From Paenibacillus validus NBRC 15382 (GTDB taxonomy: Bacteria; Bacillota; Bacilli; Paenibacillales; NBRC-103111), in NCBI RefSeq assembly GCF_004000985.1, contig NZ_BIMH01000050.1, positions 1-33,655 on the forward strand: a stretch of 33,655 nt of DNA. The letters run 5' to 3'. The position numbers were made by a program, and so were the translations under genes. The notes under the pieces were generated by a model. The model was not told where the DNA came from. It ran no database searches and saw only the letters and a program-made list of their open reading frames with translations. This document shows positions 17,661-25,327 of this stretch, piece after piece. Each line of letters starts with the position of its first letter. The first letter of the stretch is position 1.

Positions 17661-18206
17661 GTGAAGTTAATTCACACAGAACTGCAAGGTGTCTATATTA
17701 TTCAACCAGACGTTTATCAAGATCAAAGAGGATTTTTTCTAGAAAGCTATAATAAAGAAAAATTTAATGAACTAGGCATCGGTGTTACCTTGCTGCAGGA
17801 TAATCATTCATTCTCTAAAGAATCAAATGTAATAAGAGGATTGCATTATCAAATAAATCCTTGTGCTCAAGCAAAATTAATTCGTGTTATTACAGGCTCC
17901 ATCTTTGATGTGGTAGTTGATTTAAGAAAAGATTCAAGTACTTACGGGCAATGGATTAGTATTATTTTGGACGACAAAAACAAACAACAGTTATTTATCC
18001 CTCAAGGGTTTGCACATGGTTTCTGTACGATGCTACCAAATACTCATGTTATGTATAAAGTAGATAATTATTACTCGCCGGAGCATGAAAGGGGAATAAG
18101 ATGGGATGATCCTGATCTTGCCATTCAATGGCCAACAAATAGCCCCATACTTTCAGGGAAGGATAAAGAGCTACCGTTATTAAAAGAAACTGAGATTACA
18201 TTTTAA
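17661..18206 (+). CDS. rmlC: dTDP-4-dehydrorhamnose 3,5-epimerase
   Basis: The 181-residue cupin-fold protein starts at GTG 17661 with GGAGG 7 nt upstream. The diagnostic RmlC motifs are present: DQRGFFLESYN, VIRGLHYQ with the catalytic His, RVITGSIFDVVVDLR, and PQGFAHGFCTM. It epimerises C3 and C5 of dTDP-4-keto-6-deoxyglucose, the third step of dTDP-L-rhamnose synthesis. It acts on the same intermediate that FdtA takes, so the two enzymes compete at this branch point. The length is that of the family. Confidence 0.96.
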   Translation: MKLIHTELQGVYIIQPDVYQDQRGFFLESYNKEKFNELGIGVTLLQDNHSFSKESNVIRGLHYQINPCAQAKLIRVITGSIFDVVVDLRKDSSTYGQWISIILDDKNKQQLFIPQGFAHGFCTMLPNTHVMYKVDNYYSPEHERGIRWDDPDLAIQWPTNSPILSGKDKELPLLKETEITF

Positions 18207-18223
18207 AGTTGGAGGAGTTATTT

Positions 18224-19231
18224 GTGAGACTAGTCATCACTGGTGGGGCAGGTTTTATAGGAAGTAATTTTGTCAATTACATGATCCATAAATATCCCCA
18301 CTATCAAATCATAAATGTAGACAACTTGACATACGCTGGTAATTTAGAAAATCTTATAACTATTGAAAATGCTAAAAATTATAAATTTATACAAGCAGAT
18401 ATAGCAGATCCGATTGCTATGGAGAGTATTATTTCCGAAGATATAAGTGTAATCATTAATTTTGCAGCCGAATCTCATGTAGATCGAAGCATAACAAACC
18501 CTGGAGTTTTTGTTGATACTAATATTAAAGGAACACAAGTATTACTTGATTTATCCCTAAAATACAAATTGTCGAAGTATATACAAGTTTCTACGGATGA
18601 AGTCTATGGATCTCTAGGGCCAACTGGATTGTTTTCCGAAATAACTCCTCTTGCCCCAAACAGTCCTTACTCTGCTAGTAAAGCTGGAGCGGATCTACTG
18701 GTAAGAGCTTATCAAGAGACATATGGATTGACTACAAATATAACAAGATGTTCTAATAACTATGGCCCGTATCAGTTTCCAGAAAAATTGATTCCCTTAA
18801 TGATTATTAACGCCCTTCAAGGGAAACAACTCCCTGTTTATGGAGATGGATTGAACGTTCGCGATTGGTTATATGTAGAAGACCACTGTTCTGCTATCGA
18901 TTTGGTCCTTCATAAAGGAAGTCCGGGCGAAGTTTATAACATTGGTGGAAATAATGAAAAAACAAATCTTGAAATAGTAAATACAATTTTAAACAAATTA
19001 AATAAATCTGATTCATTGATTAAGTTTGTTCCAGATAGACTGGGGCATGACCGTAGATATGGCATTGATGCAGGTAAAATTAGAAAAGAACTAGGATGGG
19101 AGCCTCAACAAACATTTGAATCTGGAATTGAAAAGACGATTCAGTGGTATCTCGATAACGAACAATGGTGGGAAAGTATCCAAACTGGTACTTACAGAAA
19201 TAAAAAACAGCTTATAAATAGGTGTCAATAA
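18224..19231 (+). CDS. rmlB: dTDP-glucose 4,6-dehydratase
   Basis: I choose GTG 18224 because GGAGGAG at 18211-18217 lies just upstream; the longer frame would start inside that site. The result is 335 residues. The short-chain dehydrogenase fold is clear: GGAGFIGSNF for NAD, VSTDEVYG with the catalytic Asp-Glu pair, and YSASKA with the catalytic Tyr and Lys. It makes dTDP-4-keto-6-deoxyglucose, the shared precursor of dTDP-L-rhamnose and of the FdtA/FdtB/FdtC amino sugar. Its stop overlaps the rmlD start by one base (TAATG). Confidence 0.96.
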   Translation: MRLVITGGAGFIGSNFVNYMIHKYPHYQIINVDNLTYAGNLENLITIENAKNYKFIQADIADPIAMESIISEDISVIINFAAESHVDRSITNPGVFVDTNIKGTQVLLDLSLKYKLSKYIQVSTDEVYGSLGPTGLFSEITPLAPNSPYSASKAGADLLVRAYQETYGLTTNITRCSNNYGPYQFPEKLIPLMIINALQGKQLPVYGDGLNVRDWLYVEDHCSAIDLVLHKGSPGEVYNIGGNNEKTNLEIVNTILNKLNKSDSLIKFVPDRLGHDRRYGIDAGKIRKELGWEPQQTFESGIEKTIQWYLDNEQWWESIQTGTYRNKKQLINRCQ

Positions 19232-20061
19232 TGAAAATACTAGTTACTGGAGCTGGAGGGCAGCTAGCAAGAGAACTCTTATGTTATTGTGAGAATATAT
19301 ATCCATTCAAAAAAGAAGAATTAGATATAACGAATAGAGACCAATGTGAAGAAGTCTATAATCGGATAAAACCTGACCTTATTATTCATTGCGCTGCGTA
19401 TACGAAAGTAGATGATGCGGAAAATAAAAAAAGTGAAGCTTATCGGGTAAATTACCATGGGACTGTTCATTTAGCTGATCTAACTAAACAAAATAATAGT
19501 AAGCTGTGTTTCATTAGCACTGATTATGTTTTTGATGGCGAAAAGAGTTCTCCATATTTTGAAACGGACTATACGAACCCAGTGAATTTCTATGGAGTAT
19601 CTAAAAGAGATGCTGAAGACTATATACAAAACAATGTACCTAATCATTATATAGTCCGAACATCATGGTTATATGGTAAGGTTGGGAATAATTTTGTAAA
19701 AACGATGATTAAATTGGCTAATATAAATCAAACGATACGAGTTGTTGACGATCAAGTCGGATCACCGACAAACGCTAATGATCTAGCTTATTTTATTATC
19801 CAACTGATCAAGACAGATAAATATGGTATATATCATGCTACTAATGGCGGAGAATGCTCATGGTTTGACTTTGCTAAACATGTTTTCAAGCAAATGAATA
19901 TACATTCAAGTTTAGTGCCTATAAAATCTATCGATTATCAAACCGCTGCCAAGAGACCTAAATATTCTGTTTTAGATAATGGTAAGTTAAAAGCGGAAGG
20001 ATTTAAACAATTGGATCATTGGAAAGAAGCGCTAGACCGGTTTCTCTCTACATTAAAATAA
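19231..20061 (+). CDS. rmlD: dTDP-4-dehydrorhamnose reductase
   Basis: Start at ATG 19231 gives 276 residues; an in-frame GTG at 19222 lies inside the ribosome site. Motifs are ILVTGAGGQLARELL for NADPH, the STDYVFDG strand, and YGVSKRDAED with the catalytic Tyr and Lys. It reduces the RmlC product to dTDP-L-rhamnose. All four rml genes are intact, so the cell can supply L-rhamnose from this locus alone. The next gene, a GT2 enzyme of rhamnosyltransferase type, follows after 14 nt. Confidence 0.95.
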   Translation: MKILVTGAGGQLARELLCYCENIYPFKKEELDITNRDQCEEVYNRIKPDLIIHCAAYTKVDDAENKKSEAYRVNYHGTVHLADLTKQNNSKLCFISTDYVFDGEKSSPYFETDYTNPVNFYGVSKRDAEDYIQNNVPNHYIVRTSWLYGKVGNNFVKTMIKLANINQTIRVVDDQVGSPTNANDLAYFIIQLIKTDKYGIYHATNGGECSWFDFAKHVFKQMNIHSSLVPIKSIDYQTAAKRPKYSVLDNGKLKAEGFKQLDHWKEALDRFLSTLK

Positions 20062-20075
20062 AGTTGGTTGTGAAA

Positions 20076-21014
20076 ATGAAAAGTATGAATGGGAAGGTTG
20101 CTATACTACTCTCTGTTTATAACGGCCAGAACTATCTCGAGCATCAACTGAAGTCTATTTTTAAACAGACATACGATAATTTTATTCTTTTTATTAGAAA
20201 TGACCGATCTACCGATGATTCTTTACAAATTATCAAGAAATACTGCTCTTTGTACCCCGATCACATCGTTTTCTTGAATGATACAAACAATCTGGGGGCT
20301 AAGCTAAGTTTTGGGTATTTACTAAAATATGTTCAGGATCATTATGAATTTGATTACTATATGTTCTCTGATCAAGACGATGTATGGCTTCCAGACAAAA
20401 TTCTAAGGACCTTGGATAAAATGAAGCAAACGGAAGGTGATGGGAAGACACCTGTCTTAATTCATACAGATCTACTTGTAGTTAATAATCAGCTTGAACA
20501 GATTGATAAATCATTCTGGCACTATCAAAACCTAGATCCTGAAAGTATGGAATTTAACCGACTGCTTGTACAAAATAACATAACGGGATGCACGGTTATG
20601 ATTAATAGTGCACTTGCCAAATTCCTCAAAGTGATACCAACAGAGGCAATAATGCATGATTGGTGGAGTGGGTTAGTAGCATCGGTTTTTGGAAAGATAG
20701 CTGTTGTTACCGAGCCAACTATTCTTTATAGACAGCATGTAAGTAACACACTAGGAGCTAAAAAGTTTAATACAAGATATGTAATCAGAAGAATCATTGA
20801 ACCGATTGAAATCCATAAACACATAGCTCAAGCTCGTTATTTTTACAATCAATATTATGATATTATGGATAAAAAAAACAAAATTATACTAGTCCAATTT
20901 TTGCGATTGGAGCAATCAAACTATCTGTACAAAATCTATTTGATAGTTAAAAATAGATTTTTCAAAAGTGGCTTATTAAGAAATATCGGGTTTATTTTAA
21001 AACCTTTTTCGTAG
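20076..21014 (+). CDS. GT2 glycosyltransferase, probable rhamnosyltransferase
   Basis: I place the start at ATG 20076 (312 residues). The frame is open further upstream, but only inside rmlD, and the ribosome site is poor for every candidate, so coupling to rmlD is likely. The GT-A domain has VAILLSVYNGQNYLEHQL, a degenerate NDRSTDDS strand, and FSDQDDVW, the metal-binding motif typical of the RfbF-like rhamnosyltransferase branch of GT2. ITGCTVMINSAL and MHDWW are acceptor-side family features. It directly follows rmlACBD, which supports dTDP-L-rhamnose as donor. No membrane segment is obvious. The linkage cannot be predicted. Confidence 0.82.
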   Translation: MKSMNGKVAILLSVYNGQNYLEHQLKSIFKQTYDNFILFIRNDRSTDDSLQIIKKYCSLYPDHIVFLNDTNNLGAKLSFGYLLKYVQDHYEFDYYMFSDQDDVWLPDKILRTLDKMKQTEGDGKTPVLIHTDLLVVNNQLEQIDKSFWHYQNLDPESMEFNRLLVQNNITGCTVMINSALAKFLKVIPTEAIMHDWWSGLVASVFGKIAVVTEPTILYRQHVSNTLGAKKFNTRYVIRRIIEPIEIHKHIAQARYFYNQYYDIMDKKNKIILVQFLRLEQSNYLYKIYLIVKNRFFKSGLLRNIGFILKPFS

Positions 21015-21052
21015 AGAAAAGTAAAATAATACAACTAATATGAGGGTTTTCA

Positions 21053-21919
21053 ATGGATATTAGTGTTATCATCGTCAGTTACAATACCTGCAAGATCACC
21101 TTAGATACCATTAAATCAGTGTATAAAAGTACTGGTGATGTTACTTTTGAAGTTATCGTGGTTGATAATGCTTCTCAAGATGATTCAGTAGAAAAAATAA
21201 AAGCACTATTTCCACAGGTAAGACTTGTCATTAATCAAACAAACGCAGGTTTTTCTAAAGCAAATAATCAAGGAATTATATTATCAAACGGCAAATATAT
21301 TCTGTTGTTAAATTCAGATACTATCCTTGAAAAGGAATCTCTAGTGATAATGAAGGAGTTTATGGAGACGAATTGTCATTTAGGTGCCGCTGGCTGTAAG
21401 GTAGTACTCCCAGACGGTACGCTGGATAAAGCTTGCCGCCGCGGCTTTCCTACCCCTTCAGCATCCTTTTATTATGCTTTCGGCATATCTAAACTTTTTC
21501 CAAGTAGCCCTAGGTTTAATCAATACCAATTAAGCTATCTTGATCCTGACAAAGACTATCCCGTGGACTGTCTTGTAGGTGCCTTCATGATGGTCCGCCG
21601 CGAGACAATCGATCAGGTTGGAATGCTCGACGAGGATTTTTTTATGTATGGCGAAGATATTGATTGGTGTTATAGAATAAAAGAAGCAGGGTGGGGGATT
21701 CATTATTATCCTTATACCCAAATTACACATTATAAGGGCGCAAGCAGTCGGCGAAAGCCGTTTAAGATCATCTATGAGTTCCACAGAGCGATGTATTTGT
21801 TTCACAAAAAGCATTATGAAAAAAAATATTCATTTATAGTCAATGCCATGGTGTATACTGGTATAGCAATGAAATTAGCTATATCAATCTTGCTCAACAG
21901 ATTCGGATCGGTGAAGTGA
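21053..21919 (+). CDS. GT2 glycosyltransferase, WbbL-like rhamnosyltransferase
   Basis: The 288-residue protein has the WbbL pattern: ISVIIVSYNTCKITLDTI, VVDNASQDDS, NAGFSKANNQGI, LLNSDT as the DxD-type site, and EDFFMYGEDIDWCYRIKEAGW, which holds the catalytic-base region. Family members commonly transfer L-rhamnose to a lipid-linked first sugar (adaptor or linkage unit). It lies between the rml genes and the initiating transferase, a fitting place for an enzyme that adds the first rhamnose of an adaptor. GAGGG precedes the ATG. Codon use is already somewhat less AT-rich in its second half, marking the right edge of the AT-rich region. Confidence 0.85.
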   Translation: MDISVIIVSYNTCKITLDTIKSVYKSTGDVTFEVIVVDNASQDDSVEKIKALFPQVRLVINQTNAGFSKANNQGIILSNGKYILLLNSDTILEKESLVIMKEFMETNCHLGAAGCKVVLPDGTLDKACRRGFPTPSASFYYAFGISKLFPSSPRFNQYQLSYLDPDKDYPVDCLVGAFMMVRRETIDQVGMLDEDFFMYGEDIDWCYRIKEAGWGIHYYPYTQITHYKGASSRRKPFKIIYEFHRAMYLFHKKHYEKKYSFIVNAMVYTGIAMKLAISILLNRFGSVK

Positions 21920-21925
21920 GGTGAG
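21918..21925 (+). promoter_or_regulatory. Ribosome binding site that points to an AUU start
   Basis: GAGGTGAG lies 5 nt before an ATT codon at 21931 that opens the pgt reading frame. The first annotatable TTG (21973) has no ribosome site. The site overlaps the end of the preceding gene, so the two are probably coupled. Confidence 0.6.
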
Positions 21926-21930
21926 CGCAT

Positions 21931-23337
21931 ATTATACGACGAAGTCAAGGTTTTTTATCCCAAATTTATGCATTGACTGACTTTGTTTGTATTCAGGTTG
22001 TATTCCTGTTCTCGTGGTGGTTGAAGTTCCGAAGCGGATGGATTCCTTACGAGAATCCCCTCCCGATAGAGAATTACGCATTATGGAGTGTCGTATACGC
22101 TTGTCTTGTTGTGGGCATTGGGTACTTGTCTAATTTTTATACACCTAAGCGAAAGAAACGGTTCTCCTACGAGCTTTTCACCATTGTTCAAGTTTATACA
22201 ATTAGTTTATTGATTTTGCTTAGTTTACTCTTTATCTTTAAAGAACTGGACGTTTCTCGTTCTTATCTTTTATTATTTCTTGTCAATAATATTTTACTTG
22301 TAAGCTTTTACAGATATATTCTCAAATCATCATTGAAACGTCTAAGGGAAAGAGGATTTAACAAGCAATTTTTGTTAATCTTAGGTGCAGGCACACTGGG
22401 TAAAAACTTTTACCAAAATCTCCAGCAACATCCCGAGCTTGGGTACGAGGTAGTCGGTTTTCTTGATGATTTTCAGCAAAAGCACGAGGCTGGGTTCGAA
22501 AGCTATAAACCGATCCTAGGTCGAATTGAAGATTTGGAACAAATTTTAAGCTCATTCCTGATCGATGAAGTTATCATCGCGCTTCCGTTAAATGCCCATA
22601 AGAAGTATGGTCAAATTATCAATATTTGCGAAAAAGCTGGCGTAAAGACACTGATTATTCCCGATTATTTCGATTACTTACCTTCTCGGCCCTACTTCGA
22701 TAATTTTGCAGGTATGCCGTTGATTAACGTGCGGGATATTCCGCTCGATGAATTCCAAAATCGATTCTTCAAGCGTGTATTTGATATAACTTTCGCACTA
22801 GCTGCGATAATTATGACGTCGCCCTTGCTGATATTGATTGCCGTTGGCATAAAGCTAACCTCGCCTGGACCGGTTATATTTAAACAAGAGCGTGTCGGTT
22901 TAAATCGACGAAACTTTATGATGTATAAATTCCGATCAATGAGGGTGCAAAGTGAAGCTTCATCAGATACGAAGTGGACGACGGAAGATGACCCACGAAA
23001 GACAAAGTTCGGCGCTTTCTTACGCAAAACTAGCCTTGATGAGCTGCCGCAGTTCTTCAACGTGTTGTTTGGCCACATGAGTGTGGTTGGACCGCGGCCG
23101 GAGAGACCTTATTTCGTCGAGCAATTCAAAGAAGAAATTCCGAAGTATATGGTTAAGCATCATATTAGGCCTGGAATTACGGGCTGGGCGCAATCCAATG
23201 GACTGCGCGGCGACACATCGATTGAGGATCGCATTAAGTACGATATCTTTTATATTGAAAACTGGACTTTTTTGTTTGATATCAAGATCATCTGGAAAAC
23301 CATTATCAATGGATTCATCAATAAGAATGCGTATTAA
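21931..23337 (+). CDS. Initiating polyprenyl-phosphate hexose-1-phosphate transferase (WsaP/WbaP/WcaJ-like)
   Basis: The proposed start is ATT 21931, giving 468 residues that begin IRRSQGFLSQIYALTD, the usual N-terminus of this family. A TTG at 21973 would remove part of the first membrane helix. Four N-terminal membrane helices, a CoA-binding-like Rossmann domain (LILGAGTLGKNFYQNL) and a fifth hydrophobic helix near residue 285 lead to the catalytic bacterial sugar-transferase domain: KRVFDITFALAA, GPVIFKQERVGL, MYKFRSMR, KTSLDELPQFFNVL and VGPRPERPYFVEQF. It transfers a sugar-1-phosphate, often glucose or galactose, to undecaprenyl phosphate and so starts the lipid-linked glycan. It is the last gene before a strong terminator. 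GC content is higher than in the operon body. Confidence 0.92.
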   Translation: MIRRSQGFLSQIYALTDFVCIQVVFLFSWWLKFRSGWIPYENPLPIENYALWSVVYACLVVGIGYLSNFYTPKRKKRFSYELFTIVQVYTISLLILLSLLFIFKELDVSRSYLLLFLVNNILLVSFYRYILKSSLKRLRERGFNKQFLLILGAGTLGKNFYQNLQQHPELGYEVVGFLDDFQQKHEAGFESYKPILGRIEDLEQILSSFLIDEVIIALPLNAHKKYGQIINICEKAGVKTLIIPDYFDYLPSRPYFDNFAGMPLINVRDIPLDEFQNRFFKRVFDITFALAAIIMTSPLLILIAVGIKLTSPGPVIFKQERVGLNRRNFMMYKFRSMRVQSEASSDTKWTTEDDPRKTKFGAFLRKTSLDELPQFFNVLFGHMSVVGPRPERPYFVEQFKEEIPKYMVKHHIRPGITGWAQSNGLRGDTSIEDRIKYDIFYIENWTFLFDIKIIWKTIINGFINKNAY

Positions 23338-23368
23338 CTCCTATAACCGGCCGGTTATAGGAGTTTTT
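23336..23368 (+). terminator. Intrinsic terminator of the glycan operon
   Basis: A perfect 30-nt palindrome (arms 23336-23350 and 23351-23365) overlaps the pgt stop codon and runs into a T-run at 23364-23368. It marks the end of the cluster. The 100 nt that follow hold only short repeats (TTGTCC / GGACAA) before the next gene. Confidence 0.85.
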
Positions 23369-23464
23369 ATTTCCTCCCCCAACTTTGTCCGCATAATCGT
23401 CCAAGTCCCCACATAGACATGTTATCAAGTTGGACAATGACAATGTGGTGGAGGGATGAGAGCA

Positions 23465-24667
23465 ATGCGGCGATTTAAATGGGCGGTAGCTCTGACGTTG
23501 TGCTTGAGCTTGGTGCTTTCGGGATGCGGATTACTTGGGAAGAAGGATGCAGGCTCGGTTGTAAGGGAATTGGACAGCATCGTCAACAAGCTGGATAGCT
23601 ATCATGCCGAAGGCACGATGACGCTGAATACGGGGACGGAGCCGCAGGAGTATTCGGTCGAAGTTTGCTATATGGCGGAGTCGTACTACCGGATCGCGCT
23701 GACGAATGCGAAGAAGGACATCACCCAGATCGTGCTGCGCAACGATGACGGGGTGTTCGTGCTGACGCCGCATTTGAACAAAAGCTTCCGTTTCCAGAGC
23801 GATTGGCCGGAGAATCAAGGACAGGTATACTTGTACCAGTCGCTCGTGCAAAGCATTCTGATGGATAACGAGCGTCAATTTACGACGGACGATAAATCGT
23901 ATGTGTTCGACGTAGCCGCGAACTACCAGAACGGATCGCTAGCCCGCCAGAAGGTATGGCTGGATAAGAAAAACTATGCACCGCAGCATGTGGAAGTGTC
24001 CGACACGAACAATAATGTCATGGTTGTTGTTAAATTCGAGAAGTTTGAATTCGGCACGAAGTTCGAGAAGGACCAATTTGATATGCAGCGCAACATGACG
24101 GGCTGGGATATGAAGACGCTGCCGACGCTGGGTCATGACCATGAAGGAGATAAAGCTGGAGCAGCCGATACGAAAGGTACGGATAAGGCTGTTAACGGGC
24201 AAGCAACCGGTGATAAAGCAGCAAGCGGAGCTCAAGGGTCCGACAGTAAGGCAAGCAGCGGTCAAGCGGGCAGCGCGAATGGGAAAACGACGGATAAATC
24301 GGCTGCTGCCGGCAATACCAACAAGCAGCAATCGTTCGGGATCATCGAACCGAATTACATCCCGAGCGGTGTAAAGAAGCAGGATACAACCGAACTGAAG
24401 CTTGGCGAAGAGAAAGCGGTCATGCTGCGCTACTCCGGTAAGTACAACTACTCGTTGATCGAGTCGCGTCCTCAGGAGAAAACGGTGTCTATTTTGCCGG
24501 GGGATATTCTGGATCTGGGCTTTACACTGGGCGTAGTGACGGGCGACGATAAGAAGACGTTGACTTGGACGTATGACGGTGTGGAGTTCCGTTTGTCCAC
24601 GGGCGACCTGCCTGTGACGGAGATGATTAAGGTGGCTCAAGCGGTACAAGGAGAAATGGGTAAGTAA
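23465..24667 (+). CDS. YdcC-like lipoprotein (LolA-like fold, DUF4367 C-terminus)
   Basis: Start at ATG 23465 gives 400 residues with GGAGG 10 nt upstream; ATG 23456 is in frame but only 1 nt from that site. A lipoprotein signal peptide ends in the lipobox LVLSGC with Cys21 as the lipidated residue. Residues about 30-215 resemble the LolA-like outer-membrane-lipoprotein-sorting fold seen in B. subtilis YdcC. Residues about 224-289 are a low-complexity linker of Gly, Ala, Ser, Thr, Lys, Asp and Gln. The last 110 residues resemble DUF4367. B. subtilis ydcC also lies just before alr and is linked to sporulation, so the synteny supports the call. The long linker is unusual. The product should sit on the outer face of the membrane. 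Confidence 0.82.
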   Translation: MRRFKWAVALTLCLSLVLSGCGLLGKKDAGSVVRELDSIVNKLDSYHAEGTMTLNTGTEPQEYSVEVCYMAESYYRIALTNAKKDITQIVLRNDDGVFVLTPHLNKSFRFQSDWPENQGQVYLYQSLVQSILMDNERQFTTDDKSYVFDVAANYQNGSLARQKVWLDKKNYAPQHVEVSDTNNNVMVVVKFEKFEFGTKFEKDQFDMQRNMTGWDMKTLPTLGHDHEGDKAGAADTKGTDKAVNGQATGDKAASGAQGSDSKASSGQAGSANGKTTDKSAAAGNTNKQQSFGIIEPNYIPSGVKKQDTTELKLGEEKAVMLRYSGKYNYSLIESRPQEKTVSILPGDILDLGFTLGVVTGDDKKTLTWTYDGVEFRLSTGDLPVTEMIKVAQAVQGEMGK

Positions 24668-24757
24668 AAATTTCGGAATACTTGCAAGGTGAAGGCTGCA
24701 AACAGGGAATTAGTGGTGGAGGAGCAAGCAGATAAATATTACAAATCCCAATAAAAA

Positions 24758-25135
24758 CTACACACAGGAAGTCTTTCTAGGCTGCATAATCGGAGCCAGG
24801 GGAGGCTTCTTTTCCTGTTCCAAATCATGGTATGGAGATTTTGCCATCATCATAAAGTAAGAAGAAGACCTGAAAGAATACGGTTTAAAGAAAGAGTCTC
24901 CCCAATAAGGCTTAGATACACGCATCGTTCCAGCGAAGCAAACCATGTTTCGTTTGGGAGTGTGTGGCAGAAGCTCTTCTGTAAGCCCGGAACGAATCCC
25001 TGTAACCTCAGCACGAACCTCTGTACCTTCCGAACGGACATCTGCAAGCTCGGACCGCACCTGCTTCACATCCGACTTAATCTCCCGCATTTCATCAAGG
25101 ATCAAGTGCAGCACTTGTTCGCTCGATGTGTTCAT
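24758..25135 (-). CDS. Small coiled-coil hypothetical protein, possibly a decayed gene
   Basis: From ATG 25133-25135 the frame gives 125 residues. The first 55 (NTSSEQVLHLILDEMREIK onward) form a convincing coiled coil with repeated VRSE/VRAE/IRSG heptads, as in small Paenibacillus proteins of unknown function. After about residue 55 the sequence changes character to aromatic and basic residues with no heptads, which suggests a frameshift or truncation of a longer coiled-coil protein. A consensus-like promoter lies 25 nt upstream. AGGGG sits directly against the ATG, a poor spacing. It is opposite in direction to its neighbours. Function unknown. The rest of the gap 24668-25318 shows nothing else apart from the alr promoter. 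Confidence 0.42.
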   Translation of the reverse strand: MNTSSEQVLHLILDEMREIKSDVKQVRSELADVRSEGTEVRAEVTGIRSGLTEELLPHTPKRNMVCFAGTMRVSKPYWGDSFFKPYSFRSSSYFMMMAKSPYHDLEQEKKPPLAPIMQPRKTSCV

Positions 25136-25159
25136 CCCCTGTTGTTTGCTAATGTAATC

Positions 25160-25188
25160 ATTATACCGTATTTGTGATACAGCAGTAA
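25160..25188 (-). promoter_or_regulatory. Sigma-A-type promoter for the minus-strand small ORF
   Basis: On the minus strand TATAAT (25160-25165) is preceded, after 17 nt, by TTACTG (25183-25188). The -10 box is perfect and the -35 partial. It points at the coiled-coil ORF that starts at 25135. Confidence 0.5.
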
Positions 25189-25263
25189 ACACGAAGGTCC
25201 TATTTGTTAGCTCATTAAGCAAGGAGTCGGTTCCATCTCAGTCAGTTGTCAGGGTTCTGTTTG

Positions 25264-25292
25264 TTGACAGCCGGGAGTAGTCGGATTAACAT
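25264..25292 (+). promoter_or_regulatory. Sigma-A-type promoter for alr
   Basis: TTGACA at 25264-25269, a 17-nt spacer and TAACAT at 25287-25292 form a near-consensus promoter about 35 nt upstream of alr. Confidence 0.7.
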
Positions 25293-25327
25293 AGGTAGGG
25301 TCAAAGAGGCAGAAGAAGGTGGAATAT

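Noticed and set aside
23939..24649. 236-residue minus-strand frame opposite the YdcC-like gene
   Set aside because: No ribosome site or domain is seen, and the plus-strand lipoprotein is well supported.
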